From Sphingobacterium micropteri (GTDB taxonomy: Bacteria > Bacteroidota > Bacteroidia > Sphingobacteriales > Sphingobacteriaceae): 64,000 nucleotides of DNA. Positions 43,769 through 54,800 of this stretch are shown in pieces. Every line of letters begins with the position of its first letter. Position 1 is the first letter of the stretch. A model generated the notes under the pieces. The model searched no databases and had not been told where the DNA came from. It saw only the letters and a program-made list of their open reading frames with translations. A program made the translations under genes and the position numbers. The DNA lies in NCBI RefSeq assembly GCF_014692515.1, contig NZ_JACOIK010000006.1, positions 186,001 to 250,000 of the forward strand. Direction: 5' to 3'.

Positions 43769-45496
43769 ATGAACAAGGAATATTTGATTTACGCAGTATG
43801 TGCCATGCTGGCATTTGTGTCGTGCGAAAAACAGGGTTTTTTGGATTCGACACAGTCGACTGATCTGAACGAGCAAGTTGTTTTTTCGGATAGTGCCTAC
43901 ACGATTAATTTTCTTTCGGGGATATATGAAAATATAGGTTTTGCCACGGCACCTAAGCGCTTTGGTGGTGGCGGATTAGACGCCAGTACCGACGAAGCGG
44001 AAGGAGCAGGACTGGGCACGATTAACACGTTCATCCAATTTGCGACAGGCACGGTCAACGCGAATATGATCACAACGGACGCTTGGTCTACCTGTTATAC
44101 GAACATCCGCAGATCCAACATTATGCTTAAAAATTTGCCGGATGCTAAGTTTGCTAACGATATCAAGGTGCGGGCTACTGCGGAAACACGGTTTTTGAGA
44201 GCGTATTATTATTTTATTCTTATAGAGCATTACGGGGGTGTTCCGTTAATGGGGGATAGTGTTTACCGTGCTGATGATGTCATCCCTTTTACGCGGAATA
44301 CCTTTGCGCAATGTGTGGATTATATTGTGCAGGAGTGTGATGCCGCTGCTGAAGATCTACCATGGGTACATAATGGCGAAAATTATGGCCGTGTCAATAA
44401 GGCCGCTTGCTATGGTCTGAAATCGCGGGTATTGCTTTATGCCGCCAGTCCATTGTTTAATGGAGGAGGATTGGCTACAGAAGAACCGCTACGTAGTATC
44501 GTAGGTTATCCTAATGCAGATCAATCCAGATGGGAACAGGCAGAAGCGGCAGCGGAACAGGTGATAGCATCTGGTGAATATAATTTACACTTGGACAACA
44601 CCACCGAGCCCGGCTATGGTTTTTATGAAGTTTTCCATCTGCGTAAAAACAGCGAATACCTGTTGGCGAGGATGCAAGGCGGCAACCGAGAACTGGAAGC
44701 AATTTGGAATCCACCTACTTTTGGGGTGGACAATCCCGGCGCTTACCCTTATTTGGAAATCGTTAACGCTTTTGGTATGCGAAATGGTTTACCTATAGAT
44801 GACCCCAATTCGGGTTATGATCCGGCACGCCCCTATAACGGGAGGGACCCGAGGTTGGCGAATACGATTACCCGAGATCAGTCCCTGGTTTTTCATCGAG
44901 ATGGCTTAGCACGTCGTCCTGTCAATATTTTTATCGATAAAACCAATCCCAACAACGTTAGTTCAGGACAGGAAGCAATCTATAAGGGTACGCCGACGGG
45001 TTTTTATGTCTATAAGATGATGCACCGGTTTGTGGTGGTGGACCAGTTCAATACCGAAACACCGCGCTGCCGGCCGATTATCCGGTATGCAGAGATCCTG
45101 CTGAACTATGCCGAAGCGCGTAATGAACACCTTGCTGCACCGGATGTGAAGGTCTATGAGGCTGTGGAAGCCGTACGCCAGCGGGCTGGGCTTTCTCCCT
45201 ATACCTTGCCGACGGGCCTTTCTCAGGCAGATATGCGCGCAATTATCCAAAACGAAAGACAAAAAGAACTGGCGTTCGAGGGCCATCGTTTTTTCGATGT
45301 GCGTCGTTGGAAGATTGCTGAAACGATGGAGAACCGCCAGCTACATGGTACCGAACCTGTACGCGTAGCAGGTGTTACTACCTACAATACGATCGATGTG
45401 CGAAAACGCGTGTTTAACCAGCGCATGTATCTCTGGCCAATTCCGCAATCGGAAGTTGCGAAATCTGTTGACCTATTACAAAATCCTGGATATTAA
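43769..45496 (+). CDS. SusD/RagB-family glycan-binding lipoprotein (first)
   Basis: A 575-residue surface lipoprotein (lipobox FVSC, Cys19) that captures glycans at the cell surface for its SusC partner. SusD features: N-terminal FLDSTQST start, TPR-like helices with TETRFLRAYYYFILIEHYGGVPL, NYGRVNKAACYGLKSRVLLYAASPLFNG, and the C-terminal NERQKELAFEGHRFFDVRRWKIAE. It resembles the second SusD of the locus in these stretches. Here it comes before, not after, a SusC gene, with two small lipoprotein genes between. Confidence 0.95.
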   Translation: MNKEYLIYAVCAMLAFVSCEKQGFLDSTQSTDLNEQVVFSDSAYTINFLSGIYENIGFATAPKRFGGGGLDASTDEAEGAGLGTINTFIQFATGTVNANMITTDAWSTCYTNIRRSNIMLKNLPDAKFANDIKVRATAETRFLRAYYYFILIEHYGGVPLMGDSVYRADDVIPFTRNTFAQCVDYIVQECDAAAEDLPWVHNGENYGRVNKAACYGLKSRVLLYAASPLFNGGGLATEEPLRSIVGYPNADQSRWEQAEAAAEQVIASGEYNLHLDNTTEPGYGFYEVFHLRKNSEYLLARMQGGNRELEAIWNPPTFGVDNPGAYPYLEIVNAFGMRNGLPIDDPNSGYDPARPYNGRDPRLANTITRDQSLVFHRDGLARRPVNIFIDKTNPNNVSSGQEAIYKGTPTGFYVYKMMHRFVVVDQFNTETPRCRPIIRYAEILLNYAEARNEHLAAPDVKVYEAVEAVRQRAGLSPYTLPTGLSQADMRAIIQNERQKELAFEGHRFFDVRRWKIAETMENRQLHGTEPVRVAGVTTYNTIDVRKRVFNQRMYLWPIPQSEVAKSVDLLQNPGY

Positions 45497-45509
45497 AAGA
45501 AAAGAAGAG

Positions 45510-45953
45510 ATGAAAATCAAGCAATTATTACTATTTGCCTTCGTTGCATTTGGCTATTTATTTCATGCCTCTTGTGAGGATGAGATGGCAAATGTCGTTA
45601 CGGATGAGCCCGTTAAAAACATAACCGGAAGTTGGAAAGTTGTCCAGTTGACGAGAAATGGCGAAGATTTGAGCCAAAGATTAAATTTGACCGATTTTCG
45701 TATAGATTTCAAAGAGGACGGGAGCTATATCTTAGCAAATGAATTACCATTTGTATTAGTGGGATCCGGAGCCTACACATTGAATGATCCGCAGTATCCT
45801 TTCAGTGTACTGATGACTGCTGATGGAGAATCGGAACAGATTGCCGTGAAACTTCAGTATCCGGTGGTGAATGGAAAAAGACAGTTAAGTCTTTCATTCA
45901 GTCTGGGATGTGCCGGCAATACCTACCAATATAATTTTGAACGTGAAAACTAA
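45510..45953 (+). CDS. DUF5004 lipocalin-like lipoprotein
   Basis: A 147-residue lipoprotein (lipobox HASC, Cys22). The mature part, NITGSWKVVQLTRNGEDL to the end, has the beta-barrel, lipocalin-like pattern of DUF5004 (GSWKV start, aromatic strand ends). The ATG at 45510 is 13 bp after the SusD stop. The frame is open much further upstream, through the SusD end, but only the ATG gives a signal peptide. These proteins occur with SusC/SusD sets and may act as accessory surface glycan-binding proteins. Function unproven. Confidence 0.8.
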   Translation: MKIKQLLLFAFVAFGYLFHASCEDEMANVVTDEPVKNITGSWKVVQLTRNGEDLSQRLNLTDFRIDFKEDGSYILANELPFVLVGSGAYTLNDPQYPFSVLMTADGESEQIAVKLQYPVVNGKRQLSLSFSLGCAGNTYQYNFEREN

Positions 45954-45958
45954 CAACC

Positions 45959-46948
45959 ATGAAAAGACCATTTCAAAACCTAGTGTATTTATATATTCTG
46001 GCAGGACTGTCTTTGACCATCTTTTTAGTTCACTGTGGGCTAAAAGCATTGACGGTTACTGTCCCGGCACAAGCGCAGGTCGATGAACGCGTGACCTTTG
46101 TGATGCACAGTGGTGCGGAACCTCGTATAGAGGAACCGGGAACGTATACTACCCAACTGCTCGCGGGGATTATGGTTCCGAAAAGCTGGAATGCAAGAGA
46201 ACAGGCCGTACTGACCTATACAAGCCCAAAAGGGAATGGAACATTGCGCATGATACCGGATTCGGAAATAGAGCCGGTGTCGGGTGTGAGCTGGCACCAG
46301 GCGGCCAAGAATATGTTTGGTATCGGTCCAAACCTCGTGGACGATTTCGAGTGGATTATCTACAGGAGTACGCAATCGTATACGTTTTCCAACAATGAAG
46401 ACATAGACTTCAATGTGCAGGTTGCATGTAATGTAGGATCTGAAAATATGCTGGTCCGTTTAGGCTTCTATGTGGGGTCTTCTATCGAAAATTTACGCCC
46501 TGAGGACGATCAGTATAAGAAATTCACTTTTTCGGATGTCTTTGAGGTAAGCGGTGGTGAAGGTGATGTGCAAGACTTTGTCAACCCGCAATTGGGCACC
46601 ATCCAGCCGGTAAGAAGTCTGGACAACGATATCATTACCCTTGTTTTTAATGGGGGGGTGATGAACACGGTGCTGGATGGGCTGAATGAGGTTTACCTGC
46701 GCGCGCAGGCGTTTGACAGCGATGGCCAGCTGATCGCAGAGGTGATGGAGCAGAACGACAAGACAAAAATGGGTAGCATAGGCGGCAGACAGTTTCGTAT
46801 TGATATATGGCCGAGAGGGTTCTTTGCGATTGAAAAAGGAAAGCAAATTGCCCGTTTGGAATATTTTTTTACCAACGCCGATGGTACAAAAACGGTGGGG
46901 TATGGCAATACGGAAGAGCCTTTTCGATATACTTTCCGCTGTGAATAA
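45959..46948 (+). CDS. DUF4961-like lipoprotein
   Basis: A 329-residue lipoprotein (lipobox LVHC, Cys26). The mature part starts with an Ig-like beta-sandwich (LKALTVTVPAQAQVDERVTF) and continues beta-rich to the C-terminal TVGYGNTEEPFRYTF. The pattern and gene setting match DUF4961 proteins, which I recall beside DUF5004 and SusC genes. It starts 5 bp after the DUF5004 gene, so they are probably translated together. Likely a surface glycan-binding protein (SusE/F-like role); no catalytic motif. Confidence 0.65.
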   Translation: MKRPFQNLVYLYILAGLSLTIFLVHCGLKALTVTVPAQAQVDERVTFVMHSGAEPRIEEPGTYTTQLLAGIMVPKSWNAREQAVLTYTSPKGNGTLRMIPDSEIEPVSGVSWHQAAKNMFGIGPNLVDDFEWIIYRSTQSYTFSNNEDIDFNVQVACNVGSENMLVRLGFYVGSSIENLRPEDDQYKKFTFSDVFEVSGGEGDVQDFVNPQLGTIQPVRSLDNDIITLVFNGGVMNTVLDGLNEVYLRAQAFDSDGQLIAEVMEQNDKTKMGSIGGRQFRIDIWPRGFFAIEKGKQIARLEYFFTNADGTKTVGYGNTEEPFRYTFRCE

Positions 46949-46994
46949 GTTATCGGAGCAATCAAGGAATATGAATCAAAAAATTATCTGAAAT

Positions 46995-49900
46995 ATGATG
47001 AATCAGTATATAAAAATCAGTTTAATAGCTATGTTGTTTCTTTTTGTCGGACACCATAGTGTTTTGGCTCGCTCTTTCCGACAAAGTGTGAAGGGGCTTC
47101 CGGTGAACGTTGTTGACGAATACGGAAAACCGCTGTTGGGAGCAAAGGTATACTCCTTAGCGGATGAGCTAATTGGAGAGACCAGCGAAACGGGAGATGT
47201 GCGTGTAGAGGTGGTCGCCGGGACAGAGATTATTGTCCGGCATCCGGCATATTACCCCAAAACGATCGTGGTGGCGTCCGGCATCCGGATAGCGATGGTG
47301 GCCAATTATCTAAAACAAGAAGAAATACGGGAAGTGCTTTATGATCAAAAAACAGCTAAAAATCTGTTAGGAGCTGTATCTAGCGTATATAATAGCCAGC
47401 TCAAGACAACACCGACGCCGCTTTACTTAAATGCGTTAACAGGTAGACTCGCCGGGTTCTATACGCAGGAAATCAGTGGTTTCCGATCGGCACGGTCAAC
47501 GGCCATTACCTATGGTGATCTTGCGGGTTCCTTGCCTACGGAAGGGACAAAATACAGTTCCGCGCTCAGCGATAATAGTGAGGTCTTCTTTCAATTGAGA
47601 GGGCAGCAACCCGTCACGATTATTGATGGCGTGCAACGGGAGATCTATTCCATTGATCCGGAAAGCATTGAATCCATTACCGTTGCGAAAGATGCGCTAT
47701 CCTCCATTTTGTTAGGACAGCGCAGTTCAAGAGGCGTATTGCAGATCACCACCAAAAAGGGTTTGGCAGGTCCTCCCCGGATCTCGTTTACAGCGCAGAC
47801 AGGTATGCAGGAAGCGTTGAAGGTGCCAGAACCGTTAAATGCTTATCAATATGCTTATCTCTACAACGAAGCCTTGGCGAATGCCGGGCGGCTACCGGCC
47901 TATTCGCAAGAAGAATTTGAGCTCTTCCGGAATGGAAACTCGCCCCTGTTGTATCCGGATGTAAATTGGTATGATGCGGTGTTGCGGAACAATAGTCCCA
48001 TTACAAAGTACAATTTGGGGGTAAACGGAGGTATCCGCAATGCCCGATATGCGCTTTCGCTCAGTTATCTAAACCAGGAAGGGATGTTTAGGGAGTCTGA
48101 TGAATTTGATTATGCTACCAATGTGAGTCAAAAACGTTACTTGATAAATAGTTCTATTGATGTCGATGTTACGAAAGATTTCACGATTGGATTGCAGCTT
48201 TTCGGCCGTATTCAGGATGGTAGACAGCCGGGAGCTGGAACGTCAAACATTATGAATGCTCTTTTTGCTACGCCTAATAATGCTTATCCTATCTTTAATG
48301 ATAATGGTTCCTACGGAGGTTCTCCTCAGTTCAGAACGAATATTTATCAGCAAGTAATGGGTTCAGGTTACTTGATCGATAACACAAGGGACGTTTTTGC
48401 AAATCTGGATTTCAACTATAAATTTGACCAATGGCTACCGGGTTTATATGCTAAGGGAAAGGTGAATGTATCGGCAACTTCCTCTAGTCTCATTAACCGA
48501 TATCGGCAGCAACCGGTTTTTGATGTGCAATATAATGATGCAGGGGAATTGACCTATATACGTTATGGAAACATCGCGGATCAACCCAATTCATTTTCGA
48601 CCACTTCTACGGCAAATTTCGTTTATTTTCAGGGGGCAATCGGATATGACGGACAAATTGCCGATAACCACCAGATAGGCGGAAAGCTATTTGTCGATCA
48701 GCAGACGGCTAACTACCAGTTTGATCTGCCGGCCATCCATACCAATTTTGCCGCAACGGGTAACTACGCTTATAGGCAAAAATACTATGCCGAACTGGCG
48801 GTAAACTATTCCGGTTTCAATCGCTTTCAGCCGGGCAGGAAATACGGAACGTTTTATGCACTTGGCGTAGGCTGGGACTTGGCAAAGGAATCATTTTTAT
48901 CTACACAGACAGATTGGTTGAACCAATTGAAATTAAGAGCTACCTATGGAAAAACGGGTAACACCAACGAAGGTGCGTTAGGTTATTACAGTTGGCGCGC
49001 TGCTTATGGTCAGGGAGGTATCAATGGTTACGAATTTGGTTCGGAGTACTCGTATATCAATAGTTTGGAGGAGAGGGGGTTAGCCAATGTGAACGCCACT
49101 TGGGAGAAAGGCAATAAATTCAATATTGGCTTGGATGCCTCTTTATGGAATTCGATGTTCCGACTGACGGCCGAATACTACCGGGATCGTTATTATGACT
49201 TGCTTCAACAGCGAGGATCGACAATAGAGATGATCGGTATAGGCTATCCAAATGAAAATATCGGTGAAAATCTGTTCGAAGGACAGGAAATTGACCTGAC
49301 TTATCAAAACAATGTGGGGAAGTTTAACTATTTTATTTCGGCCAATGCCTCGCGTATGCGCACGGAAGTACTTTATATGAACGAAGTGCATCGCGATTAT
49401 TCTTGGAATTATCGTACGGGTATGCCGGTCGGCCAAACTTTTGGATATTTGGCAAACGGACTCATACAGACACAAGCAGAGGCTGATGCAGCACCGTTAT
49501 TGGGTGGTAATGCGGTACGTCCGGGCGATGTAAAGCTGGTCGACCTTAATAATGATGGAATCATCAATATACACGACCAAACGGCGATCGGCAACACGAA
49601 ACCTATGATCTACTATGGTGCTACGCTTGGGTTTAGCATCTCCGGTTTTGATTTTAGTGTGCTTTTACAAGGAGTTGCGAACCGGACTTACCAACAAATG
49701 GATTACTCCTTTGGCAACAATGGCGATAGCCAGGGCTATTCGTATATGATGGGACGCTGGACGCCGGAGACAGCCGAAATAGCGACTTACCCTCGTCTTA
49801 CGGTTGGCTTTGATCCGACAAACACGCCTTATCTCAATACCTCCAGCTACTGGACACGCTCTGGAGAGTACCTACGGGTCAGAAATGTAGATATAGGCTA

Positions 49901-50075
49901 TACGATCCCTGCCTCTCTAAGCCGCAGGATTAACCTTTCTGCATTTCGTATTTTTGCCAACGCGCAAAACCTTTTCACCTTTACGTCCTATGACCGACTC
50001 GATCCGGAGATCTACGGAAATACCGCTTATCCAGCGCAACGGACTATCGTTTTTGGTGTGAATATCAAATTATAA
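46995..50075 (+). CDS. SusC/RagA-family TonB-dependent transporter (first)
   Basis: A 1026-residue outer-membrane transporter. The signal peptide (ends SVLARS) is followed by a carboxypeptidase-regulatory-like domain (residues ~35-110, VNVVDEYGKPLLGAKVYSLADE), then a plug with IESITVAKDALSSILLGQRS and a 22-stranded barrel. The plug contains a longer middle stretch (SLPTEGTKYSSALSDNSEVFF) than the classic SusC, marking a different subfamily from the second copy. It ends with a hydrophobic strand (TIVFGVNIKL). It imports oligosaccharides with TonB/ExbBD energy. Two ATGs three bases apart (46995, 46998). Confidence 0.95.
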   Translation: MMNQYIKISLIAMLFLFVGHHSVLARSFRQSVKGLPVNVVDEYGKPLLGAKVYSLADELIGETSETGDVRVEVVAGTEIIVRHPAYYPKTIVVASGIRIAMVANYLKQEEIREVLYDQKTAKNLLGAVSSVYNSQLKTTPTPLYLNALTGRLAGFYTQEISGFRSARSTAITYGDLAGSLPTEGTKYSSALSDNSEVFFQLRGQQPVTIIDGVQREIYSIDPESIESITVAKDALSSILLGQRSSRGVLQITTKKGLAGPPRISFTAQTGMQEALKVPEPLNAYQYAYLYNEALANAGRLPAYSQEEFELFRNGNSPLLYPDVNWYDAVLRNNSPITKYNLGVNGGIRNARYALSLSYLNQEGMFRESDEFDYATNVSQKRYLINSSIDVDVTKDFTIGLQLFGRIQDGRQPGAGTSNIMNALFATPNNAYPIFNDNGSYGGSPQFRTNIYQQVMGSGYLIDNTRDVFANLDFNYKFDQWLPGLYAKGKVNVSATSSSLINRYRQQPVFDVQYNDAGELTYIRYGNIADQPNSFSTTSTANFVYFQGAIGYDGQIADNHQIGGKLFVDQQTANYQFDLPAIHTNFAATGNYAYRQKYYAELAVNYSGFNRFQPGRKYGTFYALGVGWDLAKESFLSTQTDWLNQLKLRATYGKTGNTNEGALGYYSWRAAYGQGGINGYEFGSEYSYINSLEERGLANVNATWEKGNKFNIGLDASLWNSMFRLTAEYYRDRYYDLLQQRGSTIEMIGIGYPNENIGENLFEGQEIDLTYQNNVGKFNYFISANASRMRTEVLYMNEVHRDYSWNYRTGMPVGQTFGYLANGLIQTQAEADAAPLLGGNAVRPGDVKLVDLNNDGIINIHDQTAIGNTKPMIYYGATLGFSISGFDFSVLLQGVANRTYQQMDYSFGNNGDSQGYSYMMGRWTPETAEIATYPRLTVGFDPTNTPYLNTSSYWTRSGEYLRVRNVDIGYTIPASLSRRINLSAFRIFANAQNLFTFTSYDRLDPEIYGNTAYPAQRTIVFGVNIKL

Positions 50076-50094
50076 ACCTAAGACAGATACCGCT

Positions 50095-51780
50095 ATGAGA
50101 TATATAGAATTAAAATGGACTTTATGGGTTGCAGTTGCAATCTACGCATTCTCTTCTTGTAAGAGCGATTTGGAAAACGTGCCTATCGAGACACAAACCT
50201 TGGAGCAGGTTTTCGATACGAATGATTCAGCAGGTACTAATGCGAATCGCTTTTTGACAGATTGTTACCGTTATCTTCCCAATACGGGAAATAGGGTCGG
50301 TGGCGATTTCCTAGACTCGGGTACGGACGACGCTGTATCCTCCAACCCTACCAATACTTCGGTACAGCAGTTGGCTTTAGGCACTTACACGGACGATAGT
50401 TATCCGGACAATCGTTGGTCAGATTTCTATAAGGGGATTCGCATTGCCAGTATTTTTATCCAGAATATCGATCGGGTTCCGTTGAAAGGCCAATTGTCAA
50501 ACGGCACACCGTTAAAACGTGTATGGAAAGCCGAAGCACGCTTTCTGCGGGCGATGTTTTATTTTGAACTGGTGAGACGGCATGGTGGCATCCCTCTACT
50601 GGGAGACAAGGTCTATCAACTGAGCGATGACATAGAGTTGCCACGTAATAGCTTTCAGGAATGTGTGGATTTTATCGTCGCTGAATGTGATGCGATAAAG
50701 GATAGCTTGCGGGTCGATCCGTTTGACCTTCCTAACTACGGACGGCCTACGAAGGCGGCAGCGCTCGCTTTGAAATCGCGCATCTTGCTATACGCGGCAA
50801 GCCCCCTGTACAATGGTGGGAATATCGGCGGACAGAATCCACTGACGGGTTATGCCGATTTTTCGGTAGCTAGGTGGCAGGCGGCAGAGCATGCTGCCAA
50901 AGAAATCATGGATCTTAACTTGTTCCAATTGGAGCCAGAGTTTAAGCAGGTATTCATTACCCGCAACAAGGAGCGGATATTTTCGAAGCAGGGCGGAAAT
51001 AATACCAGTATAGAGAATAACAACGGACCTATAGGGTATGCCGCAGGTGTCAATAACGGAAGAACCAGTCCTACGCAGGAATTTGTGGAGACATTCGGTA
51101 TGATAAATGGTTTGGACATTACGGATCCCAATTCGGGATATAATGAGGACGATCCGTACAGCGGCCGTGATAAGCGTTTCTATGCCACTGTTTTTTATAA
51201 CGGAGCGATGTGGTTGAGTCGAGCCGTTCAGACGTTTGAAGGTGGGGCAGACAAGCCTGGCGGAACAAGGCAACAGACCAAGACGGGGTATTACCTGCGA
51301 AAATTCATGGGCAACTTTGAAGAGTCTGTCAATTACAGCGGTGTAAACCATGATCATATCCTGTTTCGTTATGCGGAGACGTTGTTGAACTATGCCGAAG
51401 CGCGAAACGAACGGCTGAGCGTGCCAGACCAAGCGGTTTATCAGGCGGTTGAAAATATTCGGAGACGTGCGGGTTTAAGTCCTTTTGAGCTTCCTCCCGG
51501 ATTGAGTCAAGAGCAGATGCGGTCGCTTATTCACAACGAACGCCGTAAGGAACTTGCTTTTGAGGAGCATCGTTTTTACGATGTGCGCAGGTGGAAAATT
51601 GCCGAACAGGAATTTAATAAAGAACTACATGCGATGGTTATTTACGAAACGGGCACAGGTACTATTCGTCAACCTGTTCCCATCTTGAAGATGAATTTTG
51701 AAAAGAGAATGTATCTGGCACCGATTCCATTCAATGAGGTCATTAAAAACCCGAATATGGAACAAAATCCGGAGTGGTAG
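50095..51780 (+). CDS. SusD/RagB-family glycan-binding lipoprotein (second)
   Basis: A 561-residue surface lipoprotein (lipobox FSSC, Cys22). SusD features: KAEARFLRAMFYFELVRRHGGIPLLGD, YGRPTKAAALALKSRILLYAASPLYNGG and the C-terminal NERRKELAFEEHRFYDVRRWKIAE. It lies 19 bp after SusC 1 and 27 bp before SusC 2, so it could partner either. It is clearly a paralogue of the first SusD. Confidence 0.95.
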   Translation: MRYIELKWTLWVAVAIYAFSSCKSDLENVPIETQTLEQVFDTNDSAGTNANRFLTDCYRYLPNTGNRVGGDFLDSGTDDAVSSNPTNTSVQQLALGTYTDDSYPDNRWSDFYKGIRIASIFIQNIDRVPLKGQLSNGTPLKRVWKAEARFLRAMFYFELVRRHGGIPLLGDKVYQLSDDIELPRNSFQECVDFIVAECDAIKDSLRVDPFDLPNYGRPTKAAALALKSRILLYAASPLYNGGNIGGQNPLTGYADFSVARWQAAEHAAKEIMDLNLFQLEPEFKQVFITRNKERIFSKQGGNNTSIENNNGPIGYAAGVNNGRTSPTQEFVETFGMINGLDITDPNSGYNEDDPYSGRDKRFYATVFYNGAMWLSRAVQTFEGGADKPGGTRQQTKTGYYLRKFMGNFEESVNYSGVNHDHILFRYAETLLNYAEARNERLSVPDQAVYQAVENIRRRAGLSPFELPPGLSQEQMRSLIHNERRKELAFEEHRFYDVRRWKIAEQEFNKELHAMVIYETGTGTIRQPVPILKMNFEKRMYLAPIPFNEVIKNPNMEQNPEW

Positions 51781-51807
51781 TCCAATTTAATCTTATAAGC
51801 TATTGTG

Positions 51808-54800
51808 ATGAAAAGAGCATTATATAACGTCATAATAATGGTTTTTGTGCCATTTTTAACCTTTGCACAATCGACCGTTACGGGGATTGTAAAAAACAGT
51901 GCCGGCCCCTTGTCCGGTGTAACCATCTCGGAAAAGGGGGGCAACTCTGTACAAACGGATCGGAACGGACGATTCAGTTTGTCGTTAACCCGAAATAAAG
52001 AATTGATATTTACAAGTGTGGGGTATGTCTCGCAGGAAAGAACGGTAAAAGGCGGGGAAGATTTAGAAATTATCCTCCAATCAAGTAGTCAGGATATTAA
52101 TGAGGTCGTTGTTATTGGATTTGGTACGACCAAGAAATTGACCAATACAGGAGCCGTTAGTTCCATAAAAGGAACCGAGATTCGCAATGTACCTACTTCC
52201 AGTGTGCAGAATGCGCTTACCGGTAGACTACCTGGTTTTGTTTCCGTCCAACGTTCTGGTCAGCCAGGACGGGATGCTTCCGATTTTTATATCCGGGGTG
52301 TGAGTTCACTGAACTCGGATGGAAATCAACCCTTGATTATCGTGGACGATATTGAATATACGTACGAACAATTGTCCCAGATCAATGTGAATGAGATCGA
52401 AAGTATATCTATCCTGAAAGATGCATCTACTACAGCTGTATTTGGTATCAAAGGCGCAAATGGGGTACTTGTGGTAAAAACACGTCGGGGAGAGTCGGGG
52501 ACACCTCGGATTAATTTCCGTGCGGAATCGGGGATGCAGAGTCCGGTGACAAGACTGAATTTTTTAAATGCCTATGAAAGTGCATTGCTATGGAATGAAG
52601 CCATCGCGAATACAGATGGAGATAATACCAACCAACCTTTTAGTGCCGAGTCACTGGAGCGCTTTCGCTTGGGCGATGATCCTTATGGTCATCCGGATAT
52701 CAACTGGTATGAACGTATTTTTAAACCGGTAAGCTTTCAATATAATACCAATGTGGATATTTCGGGAGGTAGCGAAAGCATTCGATATTTTATTTCAGGA
52801 GGTGCATTTTCGCAGGATGGGAACTTATATACCTTTTCCAATGAAGGTGATCAGATCAATAATAATTACTATTATAGACGATATAACCTTCGATCCAACT
52901 TGGATGTACAGGCTACTAAAAGCTTAAAATTACGGTTGGATTTCAGGACAAACTTTGGTAATATCAATTCTCCTAGGGCAGGTAATATCGTTGGTGAGGT
53001 GTTTGATTTCAATAAAATACGTCCATGGTCGGCTCCTTTCCTTAACCCGAATGGTTCATATACGTATGCTAACGATACGCAGGATCTTTTGCCAACTGTT
53101 AATGCACGCTTAGCCACCGCTGGATATAACCTAGATAGGCGGAATGATATTAATATTTTATTTGGCGGTACGCAGGAATTGGACGTGGTGACGACAGGCT
53201 TGTCTTTCTCGACACGTATAGCCTACGCCAGCGTGGAGTCTAACGTGCGGGAGCAGGCTAGGGACGAGATACCTGTGTATCGGTATTACCCATACACCGA
53301 TAGTTATCTTCTGAAAGGTGGATCGCCTTATGTTTTAGGTAATTATACGTTGCGTGCTTACCAAGGTGATTACAATAACCGCATGAATTTTCAGGCTAAT
53401 TTTAATTACGATAGAACTTTTGGTATGCATCACGTTAATTCTCTTTTATTATACAACAGGGAATCTTATAAAACCAAAGGTGATAAGAGTACGAACTGGA
53501 TTCCGCAGAATTTCCAGGGTTTTACTTGGCGTACCGGCTATAATTACAGCGAGAAATATTTGGTGGATCTGACTTTGGCCTATAATGGTTCGGATCGTTT
53601 CCAATCGGATAAACGTTATGGTCTTTTTCCTGCTGTTTCTGTGGGATATAACCTGTCTCAGGAAAATTTCTTTAAAGAGGCATTCCATTTTGTAGACCTG
53701 TTTAAACTCCGAGCCTCTTATGGCGTTGTCGGCTCAGACAAAGTAGCGGGAGATCGGTATCTTTTTCAACAGGTCTACAACGGAGGAGGGGGATATTCCT
53801 TCGGAGAAACGCATCAATCCTCGGGTACGATCTATGAGGGGAATTTAGGAAATCCACGTGTGACTTGGGAAAAGCAGCGCTCGTTTGATGTGGGATTGGA
53901 AATGAACGTATTAAACAACAAATTCTCCTTAGTCGTGGACTATTTCAACAATATTCGCTATGATCAATTGGTTACATCACAATCGTTGCCTATCCATATC
54001 GGTGTAGGAGTTTCTCCAACGAATATAGCTCGTGTTCGCAACCGCGGTGTGGAATTTGAATTGAACTATAATGACCACATCGGTGCGTTCAATTATAATA
54101 TAAAGGGTGTATTGACCTATTTCAAGAATAAAATCTTATTCCAGGATGAGCCTATGCCTGCTTATCCCTGGTTAAAGCTGACAGGCCACCAGATCAATCA
54201 GCCTATTGGTTATCTATTTGATGGATTTTACACGGAAGAGAATATGCCGGATAGTCCAAAGCCTACTGGAGGGTATATTGTACAACCCGGTGATCTGCGT
54301 TACAAGGACCTCAATGGCGATGGTATCATTGACGACTACGACAGAACAACGATAGGCCGACCGAACATCCCCAATACCAGTTTTGGTTTAACGCTTGGGG
54401 GAAGCTATAAAGGTTTCAGTTTTAGTGCGTTGTTGCAGGGAACGACCGGCTACAGCTTTAGCGTACAGGGAAGTGGTATCGAGCCTTTCCAAAGCCAGTT
54501 CCAGCCTATACACCAAGAACGTTGGACGCCTGAAACAGCTTCAACGGCGATGTTTCCTCGTCTAACCACTAACCCTACAACGATTAGTAGCCCTTCCTCG
54601 TATATGTCGGATTTCTGGTTAATTGACGCGACTTATCTTCGGTTAAAAACAGTGGAATTGGGCTATCAGTTGCCGGATCGTTGGTTGCCTTTCAAGATCA
54701 ATAATGCGCGGGCTTATGTAAGCGGATATAATCTATTTACTTGGACAAACTATTCCTTGTATCAGCAAGATCCGGAGGTAACTTCTAATACGGCAGGGGA

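Noticed and set aside
45372..45509. Upstream extension of the DUF5004 frame into the SusD gene
   Set aside because: The extension is an out-of-frame read of the SusD C-terminus; the internal ATG at 45510 gives a proper lipoprotein signal.
50788..51432. 214-codon open frame on the minus strand
   Set aside because: Fully antisense to the second SusD gene; the translation has no domain pattern and its start lacks context.
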